Part shown: positions 44,038-52,136 of the stretch, one piece after another | Position numbering within the stretch: position 1 is the first letter of the stretch | How the letters are laid out: each line of letters opens with the position of its first letter | DNA from: Acinetobacter sp. ANC 7912 | GTDB lineage: Bacteria > Pseudomonadota > Gammaproteobacteria > Pseudomonadales > Moraxellaceae | Direction: 5' to 3' | Length of the DNA stretch: 64,000 bases | Assembly: GCF_039862785.1 (NCBI RefSeq) | Contig: NZ_CP156795.1 | Coordinates: forward strand, 1,054,001 to 1,118,000 | Made by a program: the position numbers and the translations under genes | Notes under the pieces: generated by a model | Told to the model about the DNA's origin: nothing | The model's database searches: none | What the model saw: only the letters and a program-made list of their open reading frames with translations

Positions 44038-45003
44038 TTAATACGGACGGCTACCTGCCAGACTGATACGTTTTAACAGACGACGCTGATCAGCCGGGAA
44101 AGGGCGACGCGAGTGTAAAGTCACCTGATTGTCCCAGAATACGATGTCACCAACTTCCCAGTTATGCTCATAGGAAAATTCAGGTTTTTGCACGTGCTCA
44201 CGCAATTCTGCAATTAACTTACTACCTTCCTGATCATCATAATTCACCAGCTCTACTTCAGTATGGGTGTTCAGCCATAGTGCCTTACGACCACTTTCTG
44301 GATGGGTACGTACCAGCGGATGCGGGTAGGCATGACTTAAAATTGGTTGATCTTTAAATCGGTATAGTGGGCTTGTGCCATAACCTTGATCATTACTTAC
44401 ATCTTTGGTTTTTTGGCGACGTACAAATGGGTTGTAGGTAATCAATTGTAGATTATCAATATGTGCTTTTGTTGCTTCGTCTAGTGCTTCATAGGCCTTG
44501 ATGGTGTTATACCAGGTGGTTTGACCACCATCTTTTGGCAGTTCAATTGCATAAAGCAAAGAACCGAAAGAAGGAAGCGGTGTCCATTGGTGATCGGCAT
44601 GTGGAGTGAGTTCGCCATGACCGGTATAGTCGCCCTGACCAACGGCATTAGATACGGGTACTACGTCTGGTGGTACGCCAGTATCTGATTGCGCTGCAAG
44701 AACTGGGGTATCTGGGCTTGGACGGAAAATTGAACCGAAATAAGTGGCAAAGGCCAAGTACTGCAAATCATCCAAGCTTTGATTTTTGATAATCAAGATC
44801 AGATGCTCAGCCAATGCCTGTTTTAATTTTAAAATGGTTTCGCCAGATTGGGCTTTACGGGCATCCAGCCCATACACCACTGCGCCCAGGGCAGCATCAT
44901 GTTGGGGAACGATTTGAATCTCTTCCGGATTCTGGAACTGGTCTGGCTGATGCCAACGTGGCGCATCATGAATAGCTTGTGATAATTGCGATAAACTGGT
45001 CAT
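44038..45003 (-). CDS. TauD/TfdA family Fe(II)/2-oxoglutarate dioxygenase
   Basis: 321 residues. The iron facial triad is H135-x-D137 (LTPHADHQW) and H297 (VTLHSRRPFP), with a following Arg-rich strand for 2-oxoglutarate (QRRLLKRIS). Substrate is not clear: TauD acts on taurine and TfdA-like members on various acids. No sulfonate transporter is beside it. The neighbouring MFS transporter and small membrane protein point the same way but are about 190 bp upstream. Confidence 0.85.
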   Translation of the reverse strand: MTSLSQLSQAIHDAPRWHQPDQFQNPEEIQIVPQHDAALGAVVYGLDARKAQSGETILKLKQALAEHLILIIKNQSLDDLQYLAFATYFGSIFRPSPDTPVLAAQSDTGVPPDVVPVSNAVGQGDYTGHGELTPHADHQWTPLPSFGSLLYAIELPKDGGQTTWYNTIKAYEALDEATKAHIDNLQLITYNPFVRRQKTKDVSNDQGYGTSPLYRFKDQPILSHAYPHPLVRTHPESGRKALWLNTHTEVELVNYDDQEGSKLIAELREHVQKPEFSYEHNWEVGDIVFWDNQVTLHSRRPFPADQRRLLKRISLAGSRPY

Positions 45004-45192
45004 TGAAAAGTCTCATCATTGTTTTGTCATGATCAAAATGTATGAGACTTCTGTACTTTAGCAAAATGATTAAAAATGCTAAGTTTATGAAATAGCAATG
45101 AAATTTATTTATTCTACTGTTTTTATTACTTTTAGTTTTTTCTACACTGAAAATCGGGAATTTTGCTGATGATTTGGCAACAGTTTGTATGA

Positions 45193-45327
45193 TTAATGCG
45201 CACAAAAGGCCTGATTAAAGTATTCAAATAATTGTGGTGTCTGGCTCCATAGCAGCAGAGCAAGCGCCAATAACAGTACCAGACTCATACTGATGATGAG
45301 TTTGAATAGAAAGCCTGAATCAGTCAT
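45193..45327 (-). CDS. 44-residue single-pass membrane protein, coupled to the MFS gene
   Basis: Starts MTDSGFLFKLIISMSLVLLL and ends YFNQAFCAH. Residues about 7-27 form one transmembrane helix. Its ATG lies inside the last codons of the MFS gene (8-nt overlap, ATGACTGA), a classic coupling layout. It is too short for usual gene calling. It may be a small partner of the transporter; no family is recognised. Confidence 0.6.
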   Translation of the reverse strand: MTDSGFLFKLIISMSLVLLLALALLLWSQTPQLFEYFNQAFCAH

Positions 45328-46534
45328 GAACAATCTGCTCCTCATTGACACAGAAATGCACCAGTACGCCAAAGATACTTAAAACAATTGATAGCATCCA
45401 CACGGCATTATAGTTACCCGCCAGATCATGATTCACACCACCCAGCCAGCCGCCAAAGAATGAACCGACCTGATGGGTAAAGAACACGATTCCACTCAGC
45501 ATGGTGAGGTATTTTACCCCAAACATATTGGCCACGATACCATTGGTCAGCGGTACGGTAGATAGCCACAATAATCCCATAATGACACCAAAGGCATACA
45601 CTGTCCATGTGGTAAGGGGCAGCAGCAAAAAGGCAATAATGGCGACACCACGCAGGCCATACAGGCCCATGAGCAAATGCGGTTTGGAGTACTTGCCACC
45701 GAGCCAGCCGGCGGTATAGGTGCCAACTATATTAAACAGACCAACAAGTGCTAAGAACACTGTTCCTGTAGTGGCATTAAAACCATGGTCAATCAGATAA
45801 CCCGGTAAGTGAATTCCGATAAATACCACCTGAAAGCCGCAGACAAAAAAGCCCAGTGCCAAAAACCAGAACGGTTTGTGATTTTTTGCAATCACCAGAA
45901 TCTGCTTAAAGCTCAGCGAGGGTGTGTTGGCGACAGGAACAGCATTGGGATTTTTATAAATGGGAGCTTTCAGCATCCAGGCGAGGGGAACAATCAACGC
46001 AATGAGAATGGCACTGACAATCAGGGCAGCTGACCAGCCAATGCTTTGTAGTAGCAGTAAGGTGGAGGGCAGCATAATAAACTGCCCGAATGAGCCAGCA
46101 GCACTAGCGATCCCCATTGCCAGACTGCGTTTTTCAGGATGAGCAGCGCGACCAACGGCAGATAGCAGTACCGGGAAGGAAGTTGCAGACAAGGCAAGGC
46201 CCATAATCAGGCCCACACTGACATTCAATAGTAATGGGGTTGAACTGACGGCCATCAGCAATAGCCCGAGTGCATATAGGGCACCACCAACAGCAACCAC
46301 CAGCTTGCTGCCATATTTATCTGCAATTGCGCCTGTGACCGGCTGAACTGCACCCCAGATCAGGTTTTGCATGGCGATCGCCAGACTGAAGACATTGTGA
46401 CCCCAGCCAAATTCATGGCTCATCGGCACCAGATACAGGCCGAACGCATGTCGTACACCCAGAGACAAAGCCAGAATAATTGCTGCACCGATGAGCATAT
46501 AGATAAGTGGCTTGGAAAACTGGCTGTCAGACAT
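45320..46534 (-). CDS. MFS transporter (monocarboxylate/OFA-like)
   Basis: 404 residues with 12 transmembrane segments. The GAIADKYGSK loop 2-3 motif of the major facilitator superfamily is present, and GGKYSKPHL stands in the matching place of the second half. The general look (RHAFGLYLVPMSHEFGWGHN) is of the oxalate/monocarboxylate group. The substrate cannot be told. It is followed by the overlapping 44-residue membrane protein. Confidence 0.85.
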   Translation of the reverse strand: MSDSQFSKPLIYMLIGAAIILALSLGVRHAFGLYLVPMSHEFGWGHNVFSLAIAMQNLIWGAVQPVTGAIADKYGSKLVVAVGGALYALGLLLMAVSSTPLLLNVSVGLIMGLALSATSFPVLLSAVGRAAHPEKRSLAMGIASAAGSFGQFIMLPSTLLLLQSIGWSAALIVSAILIALIVPLAWMLKAPIYKNPNAVPVANTPSLSFKQILVIAKNHKPFWFLALGFFVCGFQVVFIGIHLPGYLIDHGFNATTGTVFLALVGLFNIVGTYTAGWLGGKYSKPHLLMGLYGLRGVAIIAFLLLPLTTWTVYAFGVIMGLLWLSTVPLTNGIVANMFGVKYLTMLSGIVFFTHQVGSFFGGWLGGVNHDLAGNYNAVWMLSIVLSIFGVLVHFCVNEEQIVHD

Positions 46535-46716
46535 AAGAAACTCATCCTGTGGGCATTGTTACTTATGTTAGTCGATTCAACTTATTGTCGCGATAGAATA
46601 ATAATTACTTAAAAGATAAATTTTTTTTATGTGTATGAGTGTTAAGGAAAATCAGTTTTAAGCGGATTTGATTCCAGACTCATTTTCTTGTGACATTCAA
46701 TTGTGTACTTGTGAAT

Positions 46717-46744
46717 AAAAAAGCAGAGTGAGACTCTGCTTTTT
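46717..46744 (-). terminator. Terminator of the OmpW-like gene
   Basis: AAAAAGCAGAGT / ACTCTGCTTTTT with a short loop. T tracts stand on both sides. Confidence 0.8.
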
Positions 46745-46754
46745 GAGGATCTGT

Positions 46755-47855
46755 TTAGAAACGTATACCGATCCCGGCATAAGCAAGTAGAGGATTTACC
46801 TCAATGTCTGCTTTGGATTCAATTAATTTTCCAAAGTGATCATCAATTACTGTGATTGTAGTTTCATTCTTTAAATGCGCATAGCTGATGGATCCTACTG
46901 CAAACCACTTGTCATTAAAGTCATAAGTAAAACCTGCAGTCACCACTGGAGCAAAGGTATCTGTAGCATCCAGTTTAACTTTTGGATTGGCTTTTTCATT
47001 CGGTGTATTTTCTAATGATGCTCCAGCCTTATTATCCAGAATATTGGCAATCATATGTCCAGCTTTGATTAAATCCTGTTCCGTCTGTGGATTGATTTCT
47101 AGTTCGTTAAAGTAGGCATACATCAAGCCTACGCCAATATAAGGACGGAATTTATTTACGCCAGTTTTGCCAAAGTGATACTGGAACTCAAAAGCTGGTG
47201 TCCATGCACGGGCGGAAGCAGTGGGCCCATAGGCTTCCAGATCTGTAATTTCGATATCCTTCTTCAGTACGATATCAAGTGGAAGCTCAATGCTACCCAA
47301 AGTAGGAGTCGCAGTTCCTGAGAAAGGTGCATAAATTCTACCTTTGCCTTGGAGATCAACTTTAGGTGGAATACCTGCTTTTATTTCTAATGAAACATTA
47401 TCTGTAAAGAAGTAATTGGTCATGATGCCTAGTGTTGTAACATCATCAGCTTCTAAACCAGTGCCCGGATTATTCCATTCAGATAGGCCATTGATTTCTG
47501 TTGAGCCGCTTAGACTTGCAGGTAATGTACCTCCTGTGAAAAAGCCTATCCCTTCTAATAAAAGTTTCACTGCATTCTGATTTACTGATGGATCCAGATT
47601 GTTAAGGACAGTATCAACACCAATCGCACCATTCCTATAGCTTTCACCATTCTGAACAGCAGTATTGACTTTGAATGGCTGTGCCTTACCTTGTGGCATC
47701 ACATGCAAAGCACCCACTGATACAGAAAAACGTTTAAAGCCATCTCCATCCTGAAGGCTGAAATAAGACGTATCAGCATAGCCTAATGTTGGTAATAGAA
47801 TCGTGGACCCGATCATTGTCCCTAAAATTCCTTTCATTTGAATTCCTTGTTTCAT
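46755..47855 (-). CDS. OmpW family outer-membrane protein, enlarged
   Basis: 366 residues against about 210 for E. coli OmpW. A signal peptide ends near GYA-DTS (about residue 28). OmpW features are present: FSVSVGALHVMPQGKA near the N-terminus, TLGIMTNYFFTDNVSLEIKAG in the middle, FRPYIGVGLMYAYFNE later and a C-terminal Phe (GIGIRF). Extra sequence sits in at least two places: about residues 65-130, and about 245-300, both rich in Asn, Gly and charged residues, which would be long surface loops. Small hydrophobic molecules are the usual cargo of OmpW channels. Confidence 0.8.
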   Translation of the reverse strand: MKQGIQMKGILGTMIGSTILLPTLGYADTSYFSLQDGDGFKRFSVSVGALHVMPQGKAQPFKVNTAVQNGESYRNGAIGVDTVLNNLDPSVNQNAVKLLLEGIGFFTGGTLPASLSGSTEINGLSEWNNPGTGLEADDVTTLGIMTNYFFTDNVSLEIKAGIPPKVDLQGKGRIYAPFSGTATPTLGSIELPLDIVLKKDIEITDLEAYGPTASARAWTPAFEFQYHFGKTGVNKFRPYIGVGLMYAYFNELEINPQTEQDLIKAGHMIANILDNKAGASLENTPNEKANPKVKLDATDTFAPVVTAGFTYDFNDKWFAVGSISYAHLKNETTITVIDDHFGKLIESKADIEVNPLLAYAGIGIRF

Positions 47856-48161
47856 TTATTCATCTTTGTTTTTGTTTTTTTATCAAACTAAACTTATTTG
47901 AATAAGTCTGTATGGAAAACAAGTAGAATAAGTAAGTGAAAGGTTAATAAATAAAGCGATCTATTTCAGTGTGTTTTATTATTTGAGTGTTAATGTAATC
48001 CATCTTTTTAAAAGTAGCACTTGGCTATGGTGATTGGTATTCACATACAATGATAAATTTATAGTTTTATTATCAATTGCTTAATGAAATTTAAACGCTT
48101 AAGTTGTACATCGGTCACTTTTTTTTTATACAATAGCCACAGTTATTTTTGAGTCAATCTA
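47856..48161. other. Intergenic region between ompW-like gene and 58-residue ORF
   Basis: About 300 bp, very AT-rich. It holds the outward promoters of the two divergent genes. The right-hand one is listed separately; I could not fix the ompW promoter. Confidence 0.5.
48104..48132 (+). promoter_or_regulatory. Sigma70 promoter of the 58-residue ORF
   Basis: TTGTAC (48104-48109), 17-bp spacer, TATACA (48127-48132), with the ATG 29 bp further on. Confidence 0.6.
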
Positions 48162-48338
48162 ATGAGCTCCTCAAATACTCCCAAGAAAAAGCCTTTGGTG
48201 AATTTACCTTTTCCATTGAAAAAAGCTGAATCGACGTCTGAAGAGGTTTATGAAGACTTGCGTCCAAAACCGAGACATTATGCGGATCGAACCTGGATGC
48301 CACCACGTGGTACCCGTAAATCCATGGGTAAACGCTAA
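48162..48338 (+). CDS. 58-residue basic protein, hypothetical
   Basis: Starts MSSSNTPKKKPLVNLPFPLK and ends GTRKSMGKR. It is Pro- and Lys/Arg-rich with no hydrophobic segment and is probably disordered and cytoplasmic. It has its own promoter and terminator, which makes it a real gene despite its length. No family is recognised. Confidence 0.65.
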   Translation: MSSSNTPKKKPLVNLPFPLKKAESTSEEVYEDLRPKPRHYADRTWMPPRGTRKSMGKR

Positions 48339-48348
48339 TTCCTGATTG

Positions 48349-48380
48349 AAAAAAGCCATGTTTATTACATGGCTTTTTTT
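48349..48380 (+). terminator. Terminator of the 58-residue ORF
   Basis: AAAAGCCATGT / ACATGGCTTTT stem with a 5-nt loop and a T run. It can serve the convergent diguanylate cyclase gene as well. Confidence 0.8.
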
Positions 48381-48407
48381 ATTTTTAACATTTTAGCTCC
48401 CTAGTAA

Positions 48408-49856
48408 TTAGGAGGCTGGTGCTCTACGGTTATGATGCTGGTAATGATTTCTCTTTTGCACATACATTTCCTGATCGGCCCGTTTTAGCATATCTTCAAT
48501 TCGTTCACCTGCTGCACTTGTCGCATGACCAATCGAAAGGCTGAGAGGCTGATGTGAATAAAACTGGTTATCGACAACCAATAACTCCTGCAGGCTTTTT
48601 AAACAGTTTTGCAGAGCTGCTTTATCTGCACCCGGTAAAAGCACCACAAATTCATCTCCGCCAATACGCGAAGCAGAATAAGGCGTATGCTGAATCAGCT
48701 GATTCAGGATATTGCCTAAACGACGCAGTTGGTTATCGCCGGCATCATGTCCTAGGCTGTCATTGACTTCTTTGAGGCCATTCAGATCCATAAAAATGCA
48801 GGAAATCGGTTGGATGTCGTTACGTTCCAGACGGCTGAGTTCTGCCATATAAAAGGCACGGTTATAGAGCTTGGTCAGAACGTCATGTTTGCCTAAATAT
48901 TCCAGATAATTTTCCGCTTTTTTCCGTGCAGTAATATCAGTCAAAGCAATCTGCACCATACTCCAGTCCTGCAGATAATCTGGAAACACGGTAAATTGCA
49001 GCAAAACATGGCGGATACTGCCATCCAGCGCATAATTAATGGCTTCACGCTGATGATGCAGGTTGCCATTCCAGAGTTCAATGAGCTGTTCTTTAAAAGT
49101 CTGGACCATATCTTTGGCAAAGACTTTATGCAGGTTTTTTAACAGCATTTCTTTACTGGAAGCACCCAGTAAATCCAGGGTTGCCTGATTGACATCAATA
49201 ATCCGGATATCACGAATACATTCATGAATAAATTCATGATGTACATCCAGAAAAGTCTTGAAATCCTCAATGCCTAATTCACGTAAATGATCTAATTTAA
49301 TTTTAATCCGGCTAAAATCTTCGACCCAAAGTGAAGCGGGTGAGTAAATAAAACGTGCCTCGGCCAGATGACGGTTACGTTCTTCCAGACGGCGTGCTTC
49401 AGTATAAGCGGTAATATCTTCTGTTGTAATTAACAGCAGGGAAAGATCATGTTCATGTTGTGGCAGGACAATTCCTTTCAGTTGGATATCCAGGCGCTGA
49501 CCGGTCAAGGTATAGTTCACCGCAGGATGGGAAAACTGGGTTTCGCCGTTCCATAGAGCGACCAGTTCCTGGATATGGGTCTTGCTCATATCCTCTTTAA
49601 AGATCTGTCCCAGATTCTGATGTAAATGATCAAAATCTTTGGCTTGAAAGAGTTCTAGGGTTTTAGGATTCACCTTTAATAATTTAATTTTTTGGGCACA
49701 TTCTAAAACACGTGCTTCGTCTTCCTTTAGAAAAGTCAATAAATCCTCGACTCCCTGAGCTCGCCAAAGATCAAACTGTTTTTTGATTTCACTAAAGTCT
49801 TCGAGCCACATGGCGACTGGTGAAAGTTCAAAAAAAGGGGAATCCAACATATTCAT
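48408..49856 (-). CDS. Diguanylate cyclase with two tandem PAS-like repeats
   Basis: 482 residues. Two related sensor modules begin at about 12 (SPVAMWLEDFSEIK) and 172 (SPASLWVEDFSRIK). Each has an LWNG block (101-104, 261-264) and ends in an ED/TDITA segment before the next module. The GGDEF domain carries GGDEF at 399-403. No RxxD I-site is seen before it, so product inhibition is unlikely. There is no membrane segment, so it is a cytoplasmic sensor. It is the second cyclic di-GMP synthase in the window. Confidence 0.88.
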   Translation of the reverse strand: MNMLDSPFFELSPVAMWLEDFSEIKKQFDLWRAQGVEDLLTFLKEDEARVLECAQKIKLLKVNPKTLELFQAKDFDHLHQNLGQIFKEDMSKTHIQELVALWNGETQFSHPAVNYTLTGQRLDIQLKGIVLPQHEHDLSLLLITTEDITAYTEARRLEERNRHLAEARFIYSPASLWVEDFSRIKIKLDHLRELGIEDFKTFLDVHHEFIHECIRDIRIIDVNQATLDLLGASSKEMLLKNLHKVFAKDMVQTFKEQLIELWNGNLHHQREAINYALDGSIRHVLLQFTVFPDYLQDWSMVQIALTDITARKKAENYLEYLGKHDVLTKLYNRAFYMAELSRLERNDIQPISCIFMDLNGLKEVNDSLGHDAGDNQLRRLGNILNQLIQHTPYSASRIGGDEFVVLLPGADKAALQNCLKSLQELLVVDNQFYSHQPLSLSIGHATSAAGERIEDMLKRADQEMYVQKRNHYQHHNRRAPAS

Positions 49857-49992
49857 TCAAGCAGCTCAATTATTATTTAATATCGTTTGATCAGTATAAG
49901 AGTAAAAAAGTTAATTTAAAATAATGTGATATATAAATCTTTATATTTAGATTTTTTGAATGATTAGGCATTCGATTAATTTTAATTATGAA

Positions 49993-50724
49993 GGCTCTAG
50001 ACTAGCAAAATGATTATATTAGTCTAGAATCATGATAGAAAACAGTAAATTAAGTCACTACAAGATTAAAAAAATTATTCAATGCTTTTGTGTTGATATT
50101 CCTGCTTCCAAAACAGCCTTATTACTCAATTTAAATCGTAATACGATTAACTATTGGTACATGCTTTTTAGAGAAACTATCTATGATCATCAAACAGATT
50201 TAAGAGCTAAGTTTGTTGGTTCAATAGAAGTAGATGAAAGCTATTTTGGAGCGAAAAGGCAACGTGGGTTTCATGGAAAGTTAAAGCGTGGTCGTGGGAC
50301 TCTAAAACAGCCAGTATTTGGAATATTCGAACGTAATGGGCGCGTCTATACTGAAATCGTACCTGACTGTAAAATGAAGACTTTACAAGAGGTTATCATT
50401 GGTAAAGTTTCACTTGAGAGTGTGATTTATAGTGATGGATGGCGTGGCTATAATGGTCTTGTTGATGTGGGTTATTCAAAGCATTTTAGGGTAAATCACG
50501 GAGCAAATGAGTTTGCTAGAGGAGAATGTCATATAAATGGAATAGAATCATTTTGGAGCTTTTGTAAAAGAAGGCTAGCAAAGTTTAACGGCATATCAAA
50601 AGAGTACTTTGATTATCATCTTAAAGAAACTGAATGGCGTTGGATGAGGGAACCTAATGAGTTAGCAACTGAGCTGTGGAACCTCATTAGGTAAAATTAA
50701 GTGTAAATCTGCTAGTCTAGAGCC
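49993..50724 (+). mobile_element. IS1595-family insertion sequence, complete, 732 bp
   Basis: Perfect 15-bp ends GGCTCTAGACTAGCA ... TGCTAGTCTAGAGCC and a 7-bp repeat TTATGAA (49986-49992, 50725-50731); the family usually gives 8 bp. A second hairpin, TCTAGACT (49996-50003) with AGTCTAGA (50021-50028), ends 3 nt before the transposase ATG. It is 136 bp upstream of the PAS-GGDEF gene. Confidence 0.92.
50032..50694 (+). CDS. IS1595-family transposase (ISXO2-like)
   Basis: 220 residues, the small type without an N-terminal zinc ribbon, similar to the IS1016 group. Catalytic motifs appear as SIEVDESYFGAKR, SVIYSDGWRGYNG and HINGIESFWSFCKRRLAKFNG. The frame is intact. Confidence 0.92.
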   Translation: MIENSKLSHYKIKKIIQCFCVDIPASKTALLLNLNRNTINYWYMLFRETIYDHQTDLRAKFVGSIEVDESYFGAKRQRGFHGKLKRGRGTLKQPVFGIFERNGRVYTEIVPDCKMKTLQEVIIGKVSLESVIYSDGWRGYNGLVDVGYSKHFRVNHGANEFARGECHINGIESFWSFCKRRLAKFNGISKEYFDYHLKETEWRWMREPNELATELWNLIR

Positions 50725-50730
50725 TTATGA

Positions 50731-50758
50731 AAAAAAGCCAATGGATATATTGGCTTTT
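50731..50758 (-). terminator. Terminator of the macro-domain-like gene
   Basis: AAAAGCCAAT / ATTGGCTTTT stem with T tract on the minus strand. Confidence 0.75.
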
Positions 50759-50778
50759 GATCAATTGGGATGAAAACC

Positions 50779-51567
50779 TTAATGTGGTTTTTTACGTGCC
50801 TTATTTTCAGGTTTTGGCGGTGCAATTTCACGCTTTCCATGCCAGACATCCGAGAAATCCTGTTCATTCATATTATACAGTTCTAACAAGGCGAGAATAA
50901 CGCCACCGAACACCATGGATCCTTCAGTATTGCTTTGAAACTCGAAGACCTTGCCTTGCAGGTTATACAGAATATCCTGAATTTCAAAGACACGATCCCG
51001 ACCATTACTATCCGTTGGGTACATTTGGGTATTGAGTAGGATTTTCGCCAGGGTTTTTTCGTTATCGCTCAAGGCAAGCACATCAATGATGTCGTCTGTG
51101 CTATCTGCAAAAATAATCGAATCTCTAAAAATGGTTTTCAGGAATTTTTCAGTCAATTTCGGCAATGGTTTTTCCACAAAAGGACGGAAAGATTGCGGAA
51201 AAATCACATTATGAGAAATGCCTTTAAACATTGGCGCAATTTCTTCGACTTTATAACCCGCTATGCCACAGCCGATGGAGGTAATAAAATATTTATTCTT
51301 CGGATGATTTTTGGTGTAGGTTTTAAAATCTTCAACATAATGTTGAATCTGGGATAGTGGCATTTGTTGTAAATGCTCATTCATGGTTGGAATGGCATAG
51401 CTTTGACCCGACCAGCCACGACCCACGCCTTCAACCGCGCCAAAATGCTCAAGAGCAGTTCTGGCTGCACCAGCGCCATGTAGCCCGGCCAAATTGCTGC
51501 CAAATACGAAAATCGTATCTTCAGGTAAACTTTTGACAATGCTTTCGTCGTGGTATTGGTAAGTCAT
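50779..51567 (-). CDS. Macro-domain-like protein with C-terminal extension
   Basis: 262 residues. The N-terminal 130 residues look like the macro/A1pp-type fold: TIFVFGSNLAGLHGAGAART (about 18-37), GQSYAIPTMNE, and KYFITSIGCGIAGYKVEEIA. The C-terminal 130 residues are helical with no known motif and end in a basic tail (PPKPENKARKKPH). Macro proteins bind or hydrolyse ADP-ribose and related groups. Two tiny membrane-protein ORFs lie upstream on the same strand. Confidence 0.75.
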   Translation of the reverse strand: MTYQYHDESIVKSLPEDTIFVFGSNLAGLHGAGAARTALEHFGAVEGVGRGWSGQSYAIPTMNEHLQQMPLSQIQHYVEDFKTYTKNHPKNKYFITSIGCGIAGYKVEEIAPMFKGISHNVIFPQSFRPFVEKPLPKLTEKFLKTIFRDSIIFADSTDDIIDVLALSDNEKTLAKILLNTQMYPTDSNGRDRVFEIQDILYNLQGKVFEFQSNTEGSMVFGGVILALLELYNMNEQDFSDVWHGKREIAPPKPENKARKKPH

Positions 51568-51645
51568 AGCACTTTTTATTCGATATCCTGATTGATTTCA
51601 TGTTGCCTTTGAAACGGGCAGGGGTCAAGGCATTATTGTGCAGCG

Positions 51646-51750
51646 TTACCCAAACAGATACGTCAAAATTCCGCCAATAATCCAGAATAGGATACCGAAC
51701 AAACCTAAATAGAGTTGCTGTCTAAAAATGCTTAATTTATTCTTTTGCAT
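51646..51750 (-). CDS. 34-residue single-pass membrane protein
   Basis: Starts MQKNKLSIFRQQLYLGLFG and ends in GGILTYLFG. A short basic N-terminus precedes one transmembrane helix. An AAGG lies 8-9 nt before the ATG. It follows the 43-residue ORF by 13 bp, so the two look like a pair. Confidence 0.5.
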   Translation of the reverse strand: MQKNKLSIFRQQLYLGLFGILFWIIGGILTYLFG

Positions 51751-51763
51751 AAGTGACGGCCTT

Positions 51764-51895
51764 TTATAAAAAGTGCTTATTCAATAAGGCACCAATGACC
51801 AAGAACAAATAGAAAAGACCCATACAAAATATGATTGTGCCCATATAGCGAAATTGGTTCTTAGTAGCGATTTCACGATATTCTTTATCTTTCAT
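51764..51895 (-). CDS. 43-residue single-pass membrane protein
   Basis: Starts MKDKEYREIATKNQFRYMG, then one transmembrane helix, then LLNKHFL. An AGCAGGC motif precedes the ATG. It has the same layout as its neighbour: charged N-terminus and one helix. No family is recognised. Confidence 0.5.
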   Translation of the reverse strand: MKDKEYREIATKNQFRYMGTIIFCMGLFYLFLVIGALLNKHFL

Positions 51896-52136
51896 GATTT
51901 TGCCTGCTTTTTATAATTTTATAGATCTCAATTTTATACTCATTATTGTTATATGTTTCAAAGCAATTTGGATTGTTCTGTCCCTTATTCATCAAATTTG
52001 AACTGAGTAAAGCAATATAAAATAATGACAATGATCCTGTTTTATTTTACTAAACAGCAACCTAGACAGGGATTGAGTAATTCCATTTTGCCCTCATAAT
52101 AAAAACAACGTATTTCCAGTGAATTTGCCAAAGCTT

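Noticed and set aside
45004..45205. Minus-strand ORF upstream of the TauD-like gene
   Set aside because: Low-complexity Phe/Lys/Ile-rich translation of AT-rich spacer; the TauD-like gene has a better start at 45003.
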